Shown in pieces: positions 46,227-57,304 of a stretch of 64,000 nt of DNA. A program made the translations under genes and the position numbers. The stretch comes from Ixodes scapularis (Eukaryota; Arthropoda; Arachnida; Ixodida; Ixodidae): NCBI RefSeq assembly GCF_016920785.2, contig NW_024609857.1, positions 189,423,027 through 189,487,026 on the forward strand, written 5' to 3'. Positions within the stretch are counted from its first letter, which is position 1. Every line of letters begins with the position of its first letter. Under the pieces are notes generated by a model, which saw only the letters and a list, made by a program, of their open reading frames with translations, was not told where the DNA came from and did not search any database.

Positions 46227-46516
46227 CAGTGGCGTACCAACTTGTTTTTGAGTGGGGGACAAAACCAGACCCTCCCTCCCCCTCCCCTCCCTGCCCCGCC
46301 CCCGCCCCCCCCCCCCCCCCCCCCCCCCGAGCTGGGGGCTATGCCCTTGGTATTCCTTGGGCGGCGCCAGCCAGTGTTTGCCCTGCCCAGTGGCGGCTGT
46401 TCCAGGGAGGGGGGGGGGGGGCAAAACAGATGCCTTGCCCCCCACCCATTCTGAGAACTGGAGGGGAGGGAAGCAAGGGGCCCCCTTGCCCCCCACCCCC
46501 GGTTGGTACGCCCATG
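46227..46516. mobile_element. GC-rich MITE, TIR CAGTGGCGTACCAAC, 7-bp TSD
   Basis: The left end CAGTGGCGTACCAAC and right end GTTGGTACGCCCATG are inverted with two or three mismatches. Flanks TATAGTC (46220-46226) and TATAGTC (46518-46524) are exact direct copies, with one mismatch if extended to 8 bp. CAGTGGCGTA-type termini are common in animal cut-and-paste elements with 7-8-bp duplications. The interior is Pro-coding C and G runs, including about 30 C at 46299-46328, so proline-rich frames here are artefacts. Confidence 0.75.
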
Positions 46517-46799
46517 TTATAGTCCCATTATCGGAAAAGGCAATTCAGGCTAAGCCACCAAATATCAAAAACACCTAAGAACAGTGAGATATCGCCTAGT
46601 AAAATTTTAATGTGCTTAATTTCAGTGCTGCATCTGTAATAAGAAGTGAAGTACCTTTATGTCTGTCTTTTCACTAAATTTGCATGATCTAGTTTCTTAA
46701 GCATCTGTATGTCTGCACCAAGTTAGAATTACAATTTTGTGTGTAAATAATTTTGAATAATTTTAAGTGATCACACTTTTTATTTCAAAGATCAATCTA

Positions 46800-47230
46800 C
46801 AATCTGTGGACGATGACCATCCCGTGGTAGTTCTCAGCACTTTAGTGCCTTCTGGAGGTAAGTTGGTCACCAGATAGAAACTTTTGTTGTAAAAGTACCA
46901 CCTAAGACCAATGATTGACTGCAATCTGAGGACGACGACCATACCGTGGCAATTCTCAGCACTTCAGTGCCGCCTGGAGGCAAGTTGGGTCACAAAATAG
47001 AAAACTTTGTTGTGGTGGCACCATCTAAGACCAATGATTGACAACAACCTGAAGACAACGACCATCCTGTGGTAGTTATCAGCACTTCAGTGCTGTCCGG
47101 AGGCACGTTGGGTCACCAGATAGAAATCTTTGTCGCAACAGCATTGTCTAAGAACAATGATTGACTATGATTTGGGGACGGCGACGATCACGTGATTGTC
47201 TTCAGCATTTCGGTGCATTCTGGAGGTCCC
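46800..47230. repeat. Four-copy tandem repeat, about 122 bp per unit
   Basis: Units begin near 46800, 46922, 47045 and 47168. Each carries ATCTGNGGACGAYGACCAT, then GTGGTAGTTCTCAGCACTT, CAGTGCC and TCTGGAGG. The first three also share GTTGGGTCACCAGATAGAAA and CTAAGACCAATGATTGAC; the fourth is truncated after TCTGGAGG. One frame is open for about 17 codons in every unit (DDDHPVVVLSTLVPSGG in unit 1), and unit 1 is preceded by a pyrimidine tract with CAAAG and followed by GTAAGT, resembling an exon. Substitutions between units are mostly non-synonymous, so I favour a non-coding minisatellite. Confidence 0.8.
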
Positions 47231-48869
47231 CCAATGCCCTTCGGATGTGTCTCCGCACCTTCCAAAACGAGGCTAAAAGAATGGTTCAAGCATGTGCAGC
47301 CTCTACAGGCACTTAACAGGACTATATTGATCTTTTCTCTCACTGTGGCAGTTGAAACTATCTATAGGGAGGGAGGCTACAGATTCTAAAAACATCAATG
47401 ACCTAAAACAAAAACCTGGTTCACAGAAATAGAACACACTTCAGAAATGGCAAAGCACAATCTAGCATCCATGCTCTCTGGTGGGAGCAGTAACTCTGTC
47501 AATTATAAACTGAAGAAAAAAAGAGCAAAAATCTTAAATACAAAGGTGATTAAGAATTATTCATGCCTATAGAATTTATTTTGATCAAAACGTTTCAAAA
47601 CCCAAGCCTGTCATGAATTGTTGCATGGGAAAAGCCTTGGCTGATTTGCAAATTATTTATCATATCATCCACTGCCACTCGTCTATCCGGCAGAATGAGT
47701 TCACAAGCTCGCTGAATGTTGTCATCAGTCGTCGACACGCATGGGCATTGGCTCCTTTATAGCTGACACTTGTGGATCCTTCATATAACGTTTGTATCCA
47801 TTCAAACACACTTCTTTGCAACAATACATTTCCATGATATGCTATGCACAAAGTTTTTTATAACAATTGGCACCTGAAACCCCTTCAGACCGCGAAAACA
47901 ATGACTCCTCCACTTCTAGATAGATAGATAGATATTTATTTCGGCTCAGGAGAGCCGCGTACAAATTACAGATGGGCAACCATTCTTTCTTGCACGACTG
48001 CCACACAGTCAGAACTGCCTGCACAGCAGTGACTGTAGAGACAGCAGCCTTGTACAAAAAGGGGTGACAAGACAGTGTGGCCAACTTTAGGTGCAAGATA
48101 ACAGAAGTGTTAATAATTTTTTAATCACTGTCGTATAACATGAATTCTTTTTAGCGCCTATAATCCGGCTCCGAACTTATTTATTTCTCGATTTCTTTAT
48201 TTTGTGAGCCAATTTTGGTAACTGAATACATATAGCATTTACACCAAGGCATTCTTGTATGGTCATATCCACTACATATGTGATTTATATCTTTCTCTAA
48301 ATTCAAACTTATCTGCTTTGACTTTATTATGACCATAAACGTTAAAATAAAATGGGTTGTTTAATCTTTAGAGAGTTTTGAGTCAGTCAGCTATGAAATT
48401 AGATGGTTTGTGTCGCCCCTGAAGTGGGCAAACTTTCGATATGCAGCACGACTGCTAACTTGGAGACCCTCCAATCTTCTGTGTACTAGATAAGTGATCA
48501 TGGTTCTGCTAGCCCGAGGGTCACAAGTGGCCAACCCCCTGACCTGGTACATCATTTTCCAAAATAAATAATTCAAATGCCCAAATCAACCTTCATGAAC
48601 ATTTTGTTTTTGTTAATTATACAAATCACTTCCGTAAGCAATTTCATGATCGAACGTTTGAATAAGCAAGGCATGACTCTAGGGCTAGTGCCGAGTTCTT
48701 AGCCAAGAATAACTTAAGCTCACATATCTATTGAAATGCGAACTGCAGCCAAAATACTAAAATACTATACTCTGTCTGTCTGAAAAACTTTATCACAGGT
48801 ATATGAGGGAGGTAGTTTGAGGTGGCCCGGAGAGAATTACCTCTCACAAACACTAGATCGGCTCCTTAG
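47231..48869. other. Non-coding stretch
   Basis: The open frame of the last tandem unit continues to a stop at 47389 without a recognised domain. The rest is AT-rich. The only other feature is a possible LINE tail at 47922-48080. Confidence 0.45.
47922..48080 (-). mobile_element. Possible 3' tail of a non-LTR retrotransposon
   Basis: On the minus strand GGCTCTCCTGAGCCGAAATA is followed by AATATCTATCTATCTATC, a 3' end with a tetranucleotide tail as seen in several LINE clades. The GCTCAGGAGAGCCGCG core recurs at about 28524, followed by different DNA. No reverse transcriptase is present, so this is tentative. Confidence 0.35.
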
Positions 48870-49258
48870 GTTAGGTAATCATGTCCTTCAATATATTCCA
48901 TTTCATTATAAAAATTAAATATAATTTTTATCTCTGGGGTGTGCTTTGTTGCAATTCACAAGTGTTGTGTGGTGAAGTAGGCATCATGAAAACACCTATA
49001 CTCGGCAACAACTTTTCTTGGCGATGCAGCGAAGAGAAGGACAGCCCTCGCACAGGCTTTATTCAGCTCTCAAAATGGAAGAAGGAACGCGTGCCGGTAC
49101 CCTCCGTTACATTGCCAAGAGTAGTTCTCGGCTAGTATAGGGTGTTTTCATGATGCCTACTTCACCACACAACACTTGTGCATTGCAGCAAAGCACACCC
49201 GAGAGGTAAAAATTATATTTAATGAAATAGAGAATATTGAAGGACATCATTACCTAAC
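48870..49258. mobile_element. Foldback MITE with about 125-bp TIRs
   Basis: The left end GTTAGGTAATCATGTCCTTC and right end GAAGGACATCATTACCTAAC pair. Pairing continues through AATATAATTTTTA, GGGTGTGCTTTG, TGCAAT, CACAAGTGTTGTGTGGTGAA and GTAGGCATCATGAAAACACC. The 135-bp centre (49005-49140) is unrelated, GC-richer and non-coding. The TIRs are close to identical, so this is a young copy. Confidence 0.82.
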
Positions 49259-50280
49259 GATTGTTAGCTTCTACGATGCTGCGCAACATGTGGTAACGTG
49301 TGTACCGAGAGGGCTATGGCCTATATGCTGTGGCACAGTACACTGCACCACAGGGCGAATATGATTCTGGTACGGTGTGGTTCTAGGTACACAGATGAAT
49401 GCTGAATTCATTATTGTACCATTCAAGATGATATTCTACATTAGCACATTCACCACACTCGTCACTTTGACTAGAGGCTTGTAGGTATAAGTAAAATACT
49501 GCGGCTATAGGTTTGACTTGTGCCGTATTGTACTTTGTATGCACAGTTTGGCTCTCATGCCATCACCTATTAGATAACAATATCTGTCATGTGCTTCTAA
49601 GCTCAGTATGAACCTAATTTTTACTTTTATACTTTTCACATATTTCCTAGTTCCAATAAACTAGTGGATTCTCCTGACAGTTGCTGACTACTTAATTGAA
49701 AATGCAAAACAAAAAAACTATGGTATTCCTAACATTATTTTTGCTAAGCGGTTAGGGAATCATCAACAGCTGAAGGAGGAGTCTCAGACAAACAACTGAT
49801 AGCCTAGAGAAAAGCAAAACACCAGCAATAGGTGAAACACAAAGAAAAACTGAAGTAAGACTTACGATGTTGACAATCTGATGCTCCATCCCAGTTGCTT
49901 CCTGTTTTTCCTTAAAGTTCCTATCTCCAGTGACAAACTTATCAATATGCAGAGTAGGCAGTTGTTTATGGCAGCAGTTTAGGGATAAGCGGGTGGGTCC
50001 TAAATTTCAGGAAGTGGCTCTAGGCAAGTATGTGATTGAGATATACGAAACTCCAAGTAATCAAAGGAACATGGATCCCGAAGAAAAACCCAGAGAACAA
50101 AGGAGACACTCACCAAAGATTACTAGACGATATTGATGGGAGCAGACGCCTCCATAAAGAGAATTGTCGACTTTATCTATACTGATATGTTTTCTGTTCC
50201 TCTGCTTGTCTGTGTGGTAATGCACCAACAAACAATTTTCGAGAAAAGAGTCAAAGTACAGGCTAGCTGGTGGAAGTCAA
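49259..50280. other. Non-coding stretch
   Basis: AT-rich DNA with no recognised gene. CAACAAACAATTTTCGAG at 50227-50244 is echoed by GGTAAACAATTTTCATCG just right of the hairpin at 50428, which may reflect how the hairpin arose. Confidence 0.45.
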
Positions 50281-50428
50281 CCATTTCGTCGTTTACCCTG
50301 AGACTGGGGAGTTTTTTTGAAGAGCAGAAGTAACAGAAAAAACAGACAGGTCTCTGAGACCTGTCTGTTTTTTCTGTTACTTCTGCTCTTCAAAAAAAAA
50401 CCCAGTCTCAGGGTAAACGACGAAATGG
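50281..50428. repeat. 148-bp near-perfect inverted repeat (hairpin)
   Basis: The arms CCATTTCGTCGTTTACCCTG AGACTGGG ... and CCCAGTCTCAGGGTAAACGA ... pair over about 73 bp, meeting at ACAGGTCTCTGAGACCTGT with a loop of at most one base. The only visible flaw is a GGGAG/CCC plus T-run length difference in mid-arm. As RNA it would form a long stem. Confidence 0.92.
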
Positions 50429-50504
50429 TAAACAATTTTCATCGTGCTTGAAATGCATCGAAAACTACTTTACTAGAATCAAGTCCAAACTTCTGCACTT
50501 CTCA

Positions 50505-50935
50505 TCGTCAGACGGTATCGTAGACCGTTGTAACCTTGACCTTGGTTGGCGTTGTCAACAATGCGTTTCCCGGGATTTGGTCATCGAGCTTTCTGCGACC
50601 CCCCGCGGCGACGACATTCAAATGCGGCTCAAACAGTGTACACAAGCACTTCGTCAACATTGCATTTGGGTTCGTGACAATCAATGTGCCTTGATATGCA
50701 TTCGGGTAGTGGCTCATGCCCAATCGCTGCGATGATTAGATGAGCCGAGCCTTAACAATGTGTGGAACTCAGTGAGGGCCCTGTGCCTTGCCAATTCCAG
50801 CGCGTTTCTATGATAAGCATTGGCTGCATACAATCGGCCAATTCAGATCACCTTGCCGCTTTTTCTGGCTGTGAGGTATAGAAGGGAATGATGCTCGTTT
50901 TTCTCTCATTTTTGTCTGCTACTGTCTATGCTTAA
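50505..50935. repeat. Rep-A copy 2 (partial)
   Basis: Shares CATTCGGGTAGTGGCTCATG, AATCGCTGCGATGA, TAACAATGTGTGGAACTCAG, GCCTTGCCAA, GGCTGCATACAATCGG and GAATGATGCTCGTTTTTC with the copies at 14465 and 51140. It is shorter and lacks the ACTAGTGGGAC side. Frames are broken. Confidence 0.6.
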
Positions 50936-50999
50936 AATAAAAACTAACTAACGAGTGTTTCGTGAGTTTTTAATGTCGAGGAATAATTCAAGACTGTAT

Positions 51000-51527
51000 T
51001 TACTGAAAGTACAAAGCTTGTTGCATTACCCCTTTGACTTCGTAAAACTCAGCACGACATTCCATCACACGTAACCGCAGGACGCCAGATGTCCCTGAAA
51101 GATACGCTATACATATACTTAAAAGGGCGGTGCAACCATATTCAATTGGAACAATTTTCACTTCACCCGAGCCTGCTGGCACTAGTGGGACTGTCACATA
51201 CTCGAGCATCACGCCGCTGACCAAGAAACTTTCTTGCTGCAGCGTAATTTTTAGGAAAAAAGCGAGCGTTGTTCTTCCAATATCTCCTTCCCAAGAGTTA
51301 ATGACGTAGCGTGGGGGGTCGCATTTTCGGAATAGTACCCCCAGTGACGTTATTGAAACGCGGCTCATAGATTGGATCGGAGCATTGCGTGCGCACTCAT
51401 TTGTGCTCGTGATAACTGATAGCTCGACAAGCCTTCGGGTAGGGGCCCATATCCGATCGCTGCAATGACGACAATCGCCAAACCATAACAATGTCAGGAA
51501 CTCAGCGCGTGTCCCGTGCCTTGCCAA
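51000..51527 (-). CDS. 175-codon frame in Rep-A copy 3, unrecognised
   Basis: The longest uninterrupted frame of the Rep-A family. Residues around VSITSLGVLF and ITLQQESFLVSGV are echoed in copy 1 (VPIQSLGVLC; ITPQQGSFLVSGV). Over 14 aligned codons (51210-51251 against 14534-14575) I count six synonymous and three amino-acid-changing codons, more silent change than drift would give. Copy 1 has a one-base shift just upstream and a deletion downstream, so it is broken there. I see no signal peptide, membrane segment, catalytic motif or known domain. The gene could be a relic from an unidentified retroelement, or chance. Confidence 0.3.
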   Translation of the reverse strand: MARHGTRAEFLTLLWFGDCRHCSDRIWAPTRRLVELSVITSTNECARNAPIQSMSRVSITSLGVLFRKCDPPRYVINSWEGDIGRTTLAFFLKITLQQESFLVSGVMLEYVTVPLVPAGSGEVKIVPIEYGCTALLSICIAYLSGTSGVLRLRVMECRAEFYEVKGVMQQALYFQ

Positions 51528-51770
51528 CCCCAGGCTATTATCGACGTTGATGGCGTATAGTGGGCTCCAGATAACGTGGCCGGTTTTCTGACTGCGAGTT
51601 GAGGGGGTGAACGCTGCTTGTTTTCAGTTAATATTTTCTGCGACCTCGACGGTTTGTGGTGGAACACAGATGTGTGTTTCATAGGTCATTAACGTCTTGG
51701 ATTCATTCTAAGCGGTATTTTTGCAAAGTACACAAATCGTTGCATCCCCACTGCAATGTTTGCAAACATT
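51140..51770. repeat. Rep-A copy 3
   Basis: Runs from TTCAATTGGAACAATTTTC through ACTAGTGGGACTGTCACATA, GAACGCGGCTCATAGATTGG, GAGCATTGCGTG, CTGATAGCTCGACAAG, CGATCGCTGCAATGACGAC and CATAACAATGTCAGGAACTC to TCTAAGCGGTATTTTTGC. The same order as copy 1, without copy 1's 230-bp extra segment. Lies only about 200 bp from copy 2, in the same orientation. Confidence 0.65.
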
Positions 51771-53334
51771 ACAATCAGTACCCACCACTGGGGAAAAAAC
51801 CAAGGACCTGACCTAGGTTGACTTCCTCATAAGTTTTACTGTGACAGAAGATATGGGCGCGCTAATAATGGTCCTGATTTAAACATTCCTATCTTCCATG
51901 CTGTAAAGAAATCCGATATGTTTTGGCGTGCTCTTGCAACCTGAAATCTACGAATGGCATAGGGCTACACGATATTTACGCTATTCGCCTCACTCGTACA
52001 AAACGCACAATGTCCTCGAAAAAAAAAACCGCATCGTCGAATGCTCAGTTTTCGGCCGGATGTAGCGCCATAATTCATAGCAATCGAAACCTGATGCCAA
52101 GGTTTCAGAACAAATCCTCGTTATATTCAAAAGTTATAAGGAACATTCGAAATAGTTTAGTAAACAAGTTGGTGACAAAGGCTACAAATAAATGGGGCCG
52201 AACGTTGCAAACTACCGAGAAATGGCAGCATGTTTTATAAAATATTTGTCAAAATCACTGGAAAATCACTTTAATTTTAACTCGTGCATAATATCACGGT
52301 GACGTCTGAACGTAAGGCATCTCGTCCGTACCTCTAGTGCTTCATTTGGACGGAGACCGGACGTCTGGTGACAAAAACGTCAGTTTTTGTGTGAAAAAAA
52401 AAAGAAACGAAAAATCACTCAATTGTTTGGATGGACACACTGTAAATAAAATGAACATCTCGAAAGGGCTCTAAAGAAAACGAATTTTCTTCCTCAAAAC
52501 TGTTTTCTTTACAGAAAAATATGTATCTCCTTGAAATGTTTTTTTTTTTTTTTTTCTAATTTCTTTCAAGGTTTGGAGGCGGAAAACGTAATGATGACTG
52601 CTTGGGGAGGATGCGGTAATGGCTTGTCGTATCTGCACTTCTCTGCGAGCGCAGCAATCAGTGGTTTGATGGGCAATTTCCTTTGGGTATAATTGCGAGA
52701 TGGACCAGTTGCTCCGTACTCTTGTAACTCCTGTCCAAATGCGATGGAAAAGGGACTGAGTGTGAACGGCTACAAGTCAATAGCGACGAATAAATACACC
52801 AGTCCTTCCATCCAGTTTCAAGCTGCCCGTTAAAGACTTTGTTGTCTGCTTGTTTTTCCTCCATAGCCTTTCCCGCATTTCAATTTTCTAATGTCCCAAT
52901 GATTAATCATCATTTCCTGGATCGAACAAAGCAGGAATTTTTTCCTTCCAGTTCTAACGCCATACCACACAACGCTTTTTTTTTTGCGTTTTAGACATTT
53001 ATAGCACGGGGAAACGATAAAATAAAAAAAAAACAATAACTAAGAACCAGCAAATGTTTTCTATCTGGCCAATCATCACAGTGTTGCTACCGCGCACCAC
53101 TCGTCTTCCTTCAGACACGAGCTCGCGGATTACGAGATTGTGCTTCTTCCGTGTACATGGTGATTACTTATAGGATTGTTTCGCTTCTCAGAAACCGAGT
53201 CCCAAATAAAAGAGAAGAAGAAGAAATCCTTTGCAATTTCACGCTCCGCTATGCTCAGCAAGAACGAATCCCCCTCACCCTTGTCCCCGCTTTGTGGTCC
53301 ACGTGCGCGGCAACAGTAGAAGAGGGATTTGCAT
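51771..53334. other. Non-coding stretch
   Basis: No supported gene. A 105-codon plus frame at 51923-52240 is unrecognised. A T run lies at 52539-52555 and poly-A at 53024-53032. Confidence 0.45.
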
Positions 53335-53359
53335 CCCCCCCCCCCCCCCCCCCCCCCCC
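53335..53359. repeat. Poly-C tract, 25 bp
   Basis: Uninterrupted C run. It creates proline or glycine runs in frames at 53151-53489, which are not genes. Confidence 0.95.
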
Positions 53360-56300
53360 AGCAGTTAGAACACCGACGGCGCTGCAGTCGTTTTCGATGC
53401 GCCGCTAAAAGACGTACGATGCCGATTACAAAACTTACCAGCGTCTTTCTCCAGCCGTCCAAGAAGAATAACATATATTTAACCGTCAAGACATATTACG
53501 CCGTGTTTCGGGAACGAGCTTCCTTCCAAATGAGAGACGGAAAGAACAAGAACAAAACAAATAAAAGCATCAACGACATAAAAAAAAAAGGAATCTCGCC
53601 GTGTCGTATCCAGCAGCAGCAATCGCAATTTCCTTGGATGGCCGGGGAAAAAACACCACTTATTTTACCTGGATTCTTGTTGAATATACGCACCTGCTAG
53701 TTTCTCTGGAACTCGGTTTTGTGAGTTTTGCCGTCGTGAAAACAAAGCGCTAAAGAAGACGTCCACGATAACTATATGACGATAAATGTATGCTAAGGCA
53801 AGGGTTTCAATTAGTCGCTAGCATGTTCCGTCATTTTTATTTAACGTCGAGGGCTCTGGGCGATGGTGCCGAGCTACACCGAAACAGCTCTCACTAGCAA
53901 TGTTCTTTTCTTTATTTTAACACTGACGTACACTTATTTTTTTATTTTCAGTTTCCTAGCACTCACTTATTTACAAATCCTATCCCTCCACAATCAGGGA
54001 TCAATTTTCTTTCTCTCCTCTTAGAACCCTTCCGCCTTCGTTTTTTTGCGCACGAATTGCGCACGAAAGTGGCCGAGCAAATATTAGGAAAAGCTCTCCG
54101 CTTTGCAAAAAATTGATGCTCTCCGGCGGCATTAAACAAAAAGATAATTACAAAAAAAAAGAAACTAGAGATCTAGGATAAATATGAATGTCTGAAATGG
54201 ACAATGTTCTTGTCCCACTTTTTGTCCGACTTAAGCCTGATTTACAGTATGCAATTTTACTTGCCATGTCGCACTTGCGACGTCACTTGTATGGCAAAAC
54301 AAAATATGTCTGGTGGAAGTTGCGGTGCTCAACATCACAGCCGCCAATTAGCAAACTAAATCGCACCATTTGAATCGGGCTTAAAGGCACGGGTAGTTTT
54401 TTTTTTGTTTTTTTAGCACTTTGTCACAAACTTGGTATTTTAAATCCACATGGCGATAAGAAACCGTAAAAAAAATGCTCTTATTTTTTATACAAGCCAT
54501 TGCGGTGTGTGTGCGTGTCTAAGCGTTGGAAAGGTAGTTAGCCACAATGAGTGACTGACGTCACCGATGTATAGAGTAATTTAGGCAGCGCAGTACATCT
54601 GCTAGCTGCCTTTAAAGCGGTACGGAAACAAAATGTTTGCTGTTCCTTTTTTGTTTAAATGTTGTGACGGCAGCCCAGAAACCCTAGTCTATATAAACTG
54701 TTGTTTTTGGGCTTCCTGCAAAAAAAATCGAAAACAATGATTCTTAAACAAATGAACATATTTCAAGATTGCGCCAAGCGGCGATATGCGAAGCTCCGTT
54801 GGAATGCCGCCGCGCCATAGGCCTCTAAGAAGCAGTGCCTGCTCGCGGACGGCAGTATGGTTCGCTCGTGGAGCTACTACGTCCTGTATGTGACTTGGCA
54901 CAAAACGCTAACGAGCCAACTACGTTGTATATGTTACCTTCCACACTGCTTCCGCAACGTGCATTCCTCACCATCAAGATAGCCGTTTTTTGCAGACGTT
55001 AGGAAGGATCTCTATCTGAGGAAGCGAGGATCAACCTCTGCCAGATTAACCCCCGCCCCCCTCTTTCGGGGTGCGCTGTGAAGAACGCACTTAAATATGG
55101 CTATTAGTGGATACCTTAAATACATAGCTTGCAGGTGTAGCCATTGCTGTGTACTGACGGCTCTTTCTAGTTATTGCGTTTACTCGAGCTGCGGTGTGAA
55201 ACTAATACGGTGAACCGAACGCTCGTGGCACATAAAATACGGCCTGGCCGCGAATGACGTTACGGGCGAGTTATGTATATAGGCCATATATGTATACAGC
55301 CCTCGGATATCACTACTATGCGAGATTGTCACGCGTTGACGCCACCAAGCGGAAACGCACGCAACTAAAGTACTTTTGGCAGTGCAGGAGCCACTGACGT
55401 CACCACCACGATGCGCATTGCTCTTCTCGCTGGGCGATTTTGAAGTGAGAGCCAGAGAGCTCGCGGCCACGTCATTTCGTTCCCGCACCCCTCTAAGGTT
55501 CACCACGCTGTAAATATTACACGACCTCACGCCGGTACGATAGTCATCCAGAACAAAACGGGCAGGGGTAGAGATTCACTGAACCCAGGATCCTTGTATT
55601 CTGTAGCGTAGACTATCGCTCCACGTACTCAGAGCGGCGGTGAGTTAATTTATTCGGCCAGCGGTCTCCCATTTTCTTCTTATGTCCAGAGAAAAAAAGA
55701 AGAAGAGTCTCTCTACGGGTCAAGTCACAAACCTCCCGATGTGGGAAAGGGGAAATATAAATTAACGTTCGAAGGATAGAATGGAGACAAAGAAAGAGTA
55801 CTTGTTATGTTGGCATCAGTCTTTTGTTTGTTTGCCCAGTTGAACGAGGTTTAGTGGCGAAGTTTTGGGGTAAAGACGCAACGCGGGTTCTCTACCCACT
55901 AGAGCCACTCGAAAACTAGGCTCAGAGTATCGGAAAGGCTTACCCCCATTGTCCAACGCCACTGAAGCGGTTATTCGTCCGTTCGAGTCCAATGACATTT
56001 GTTTACTTAGCAGCGGCTCGCGGGTGCGGGCAGTTCGGTGCTTAGAACAGCACGGCGACCGTTTGCGACGGTCATGCTTGTGAAGTGCGACCTTTTCGGC
56101 AGTCAAAACCCCGTTCAGACGTCATCGCGGTATCGTTTTGCTCTCTAGCGAGCTGTTTAACCAGGCAGGACGAGAAAAAGCACTCTTTGCATCTTCCGTC
56201 AGGCGCGTCGGCGAAAGCTGATCACAACTGGCAACATTGATTGTACGCCCCAGTACGGCTGAAGCTTCGTTACTGAAAATGCGTAGCTTATTTGGTGGCT

Positions 56301-56819
56301 CTATTACCCTACTCTAGTAGCGGTAGGTTACGTTCATTTCCCCCGAAGTTAACGGCCGGGTTTCCGGTCAACCGCGAAACAAGCGCCTCGCTATTACGAG
56401 GAATCTCTTCGCAACTATCCCGCGCGCCCTAACGGCTGCGAAGAAAGCGTCTCCGGCCGCCCTCTCCTCTCCGCCCCGGCAGAGAGGTATGAAACTGTCG
56501 TTAGGGGCCCGGTGCGCTCGTTCGCCCTCGGAGACACTATGCAAATTAGGGAAGCGGCTTCCTCGAACTGGAAGGGAAACAAAGGAAACAAACATGGCGC
56601 TGACCACCGCAGCGCGGGCCGTGTCCGTCGCCATGCCATGCTGCCGGCCGAATGTCTCTTGGTCGCTCGGATTCTAAAAGCACGCCTAATCGAAACAATC
56701 ATATAGGTATCCGAGTGTCATATTTTAAGACGAAAGTCTTATATGTCCAATTACGCAAAAAGGCGTCGGCGTTGTGTCCGAAAGATGGCCATAAAAATAC
56801 GCCATCAAGCACGCGCCTC
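53360..56819. other. Long non-coding stretch
   Basis: No supported gene. The part from 56370 to 56820 is CpG-rich and open in several frames, with ACATGGCGCTGACC at about 56592 resembling a YY1-type start motif. An unrecognised exon or promoter is possible. The rest is AT-balanced with short frames only. Confidence 0.4.
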
Positions 56820-57020
56820 TCAAGGTCAAAGCGGACGCGCCTCAGGAATAAAACACAAAGAAAAGTAGAGCAACGCAGATGCTTCGTCCCGGAAGCCCTG
56901 AAGCCGGCGGGGAGGAAGCTGCTCAAGGTCACAGCGGACGTCCATCAGAAATAAAAGGCAAAGAAAAGTACAACAACGCAGGTGCTTCGTTACGAAAGTC
57001 AAGAAGCCGGCGGGGCGCTG
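56820..57020. repeat. Tandem duplication, about 103-bp unit, two copies
   Basis: TCAAGGTCAAAGCGGACG at 56820 recurs as TCAAGGTCACAGCGGACG at 56923. It is followed in both by TCAGRAATAAAA, CAAAGAAAAGTA, CAACGCAGRTGCTTCGT and GAAGCCGGCGGGG. The copies differ at roughly one base in ten. CpG-rich and not in an obvious gene. Confidence 0.8.
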
Positions 57021-57304
57021 CGCCTGCGCAGGGGGGCCGGGAGCGTGATGTCACCGCCGGAGTGCCGTGTGCAAAAGGTGCGCTTCGGACTTTATCTGTG
57101 CTCGTTGTGTGCTTCGTGCGGTGGACTGTGAGGCGACCGCGCGGGACTATAACACTTCCGCGTTTCTACACGTAGGGAGTGTTAAATGTCCTCTTGTATT
57201 TTTCATTGCTTTCCTTAACCTGCCACACGCGGCCATCATCATAGGTCACACTGCTCATACATGGTACAAAAGGCAGTGTTCGCAGCAAACATGACGACGG
57301 AATT

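Noticed and set aside
46149..46578. Proline- and glycine-rich open frames
   Set aside because: They are produced by C and G runs inside a TIR element with a target duplication.
56368..56706. Small gene around ATGGCGCTGACC
   Set aside because: Several frames on both strands are open together in CpG-rich DNA, and none encodes a known domain.
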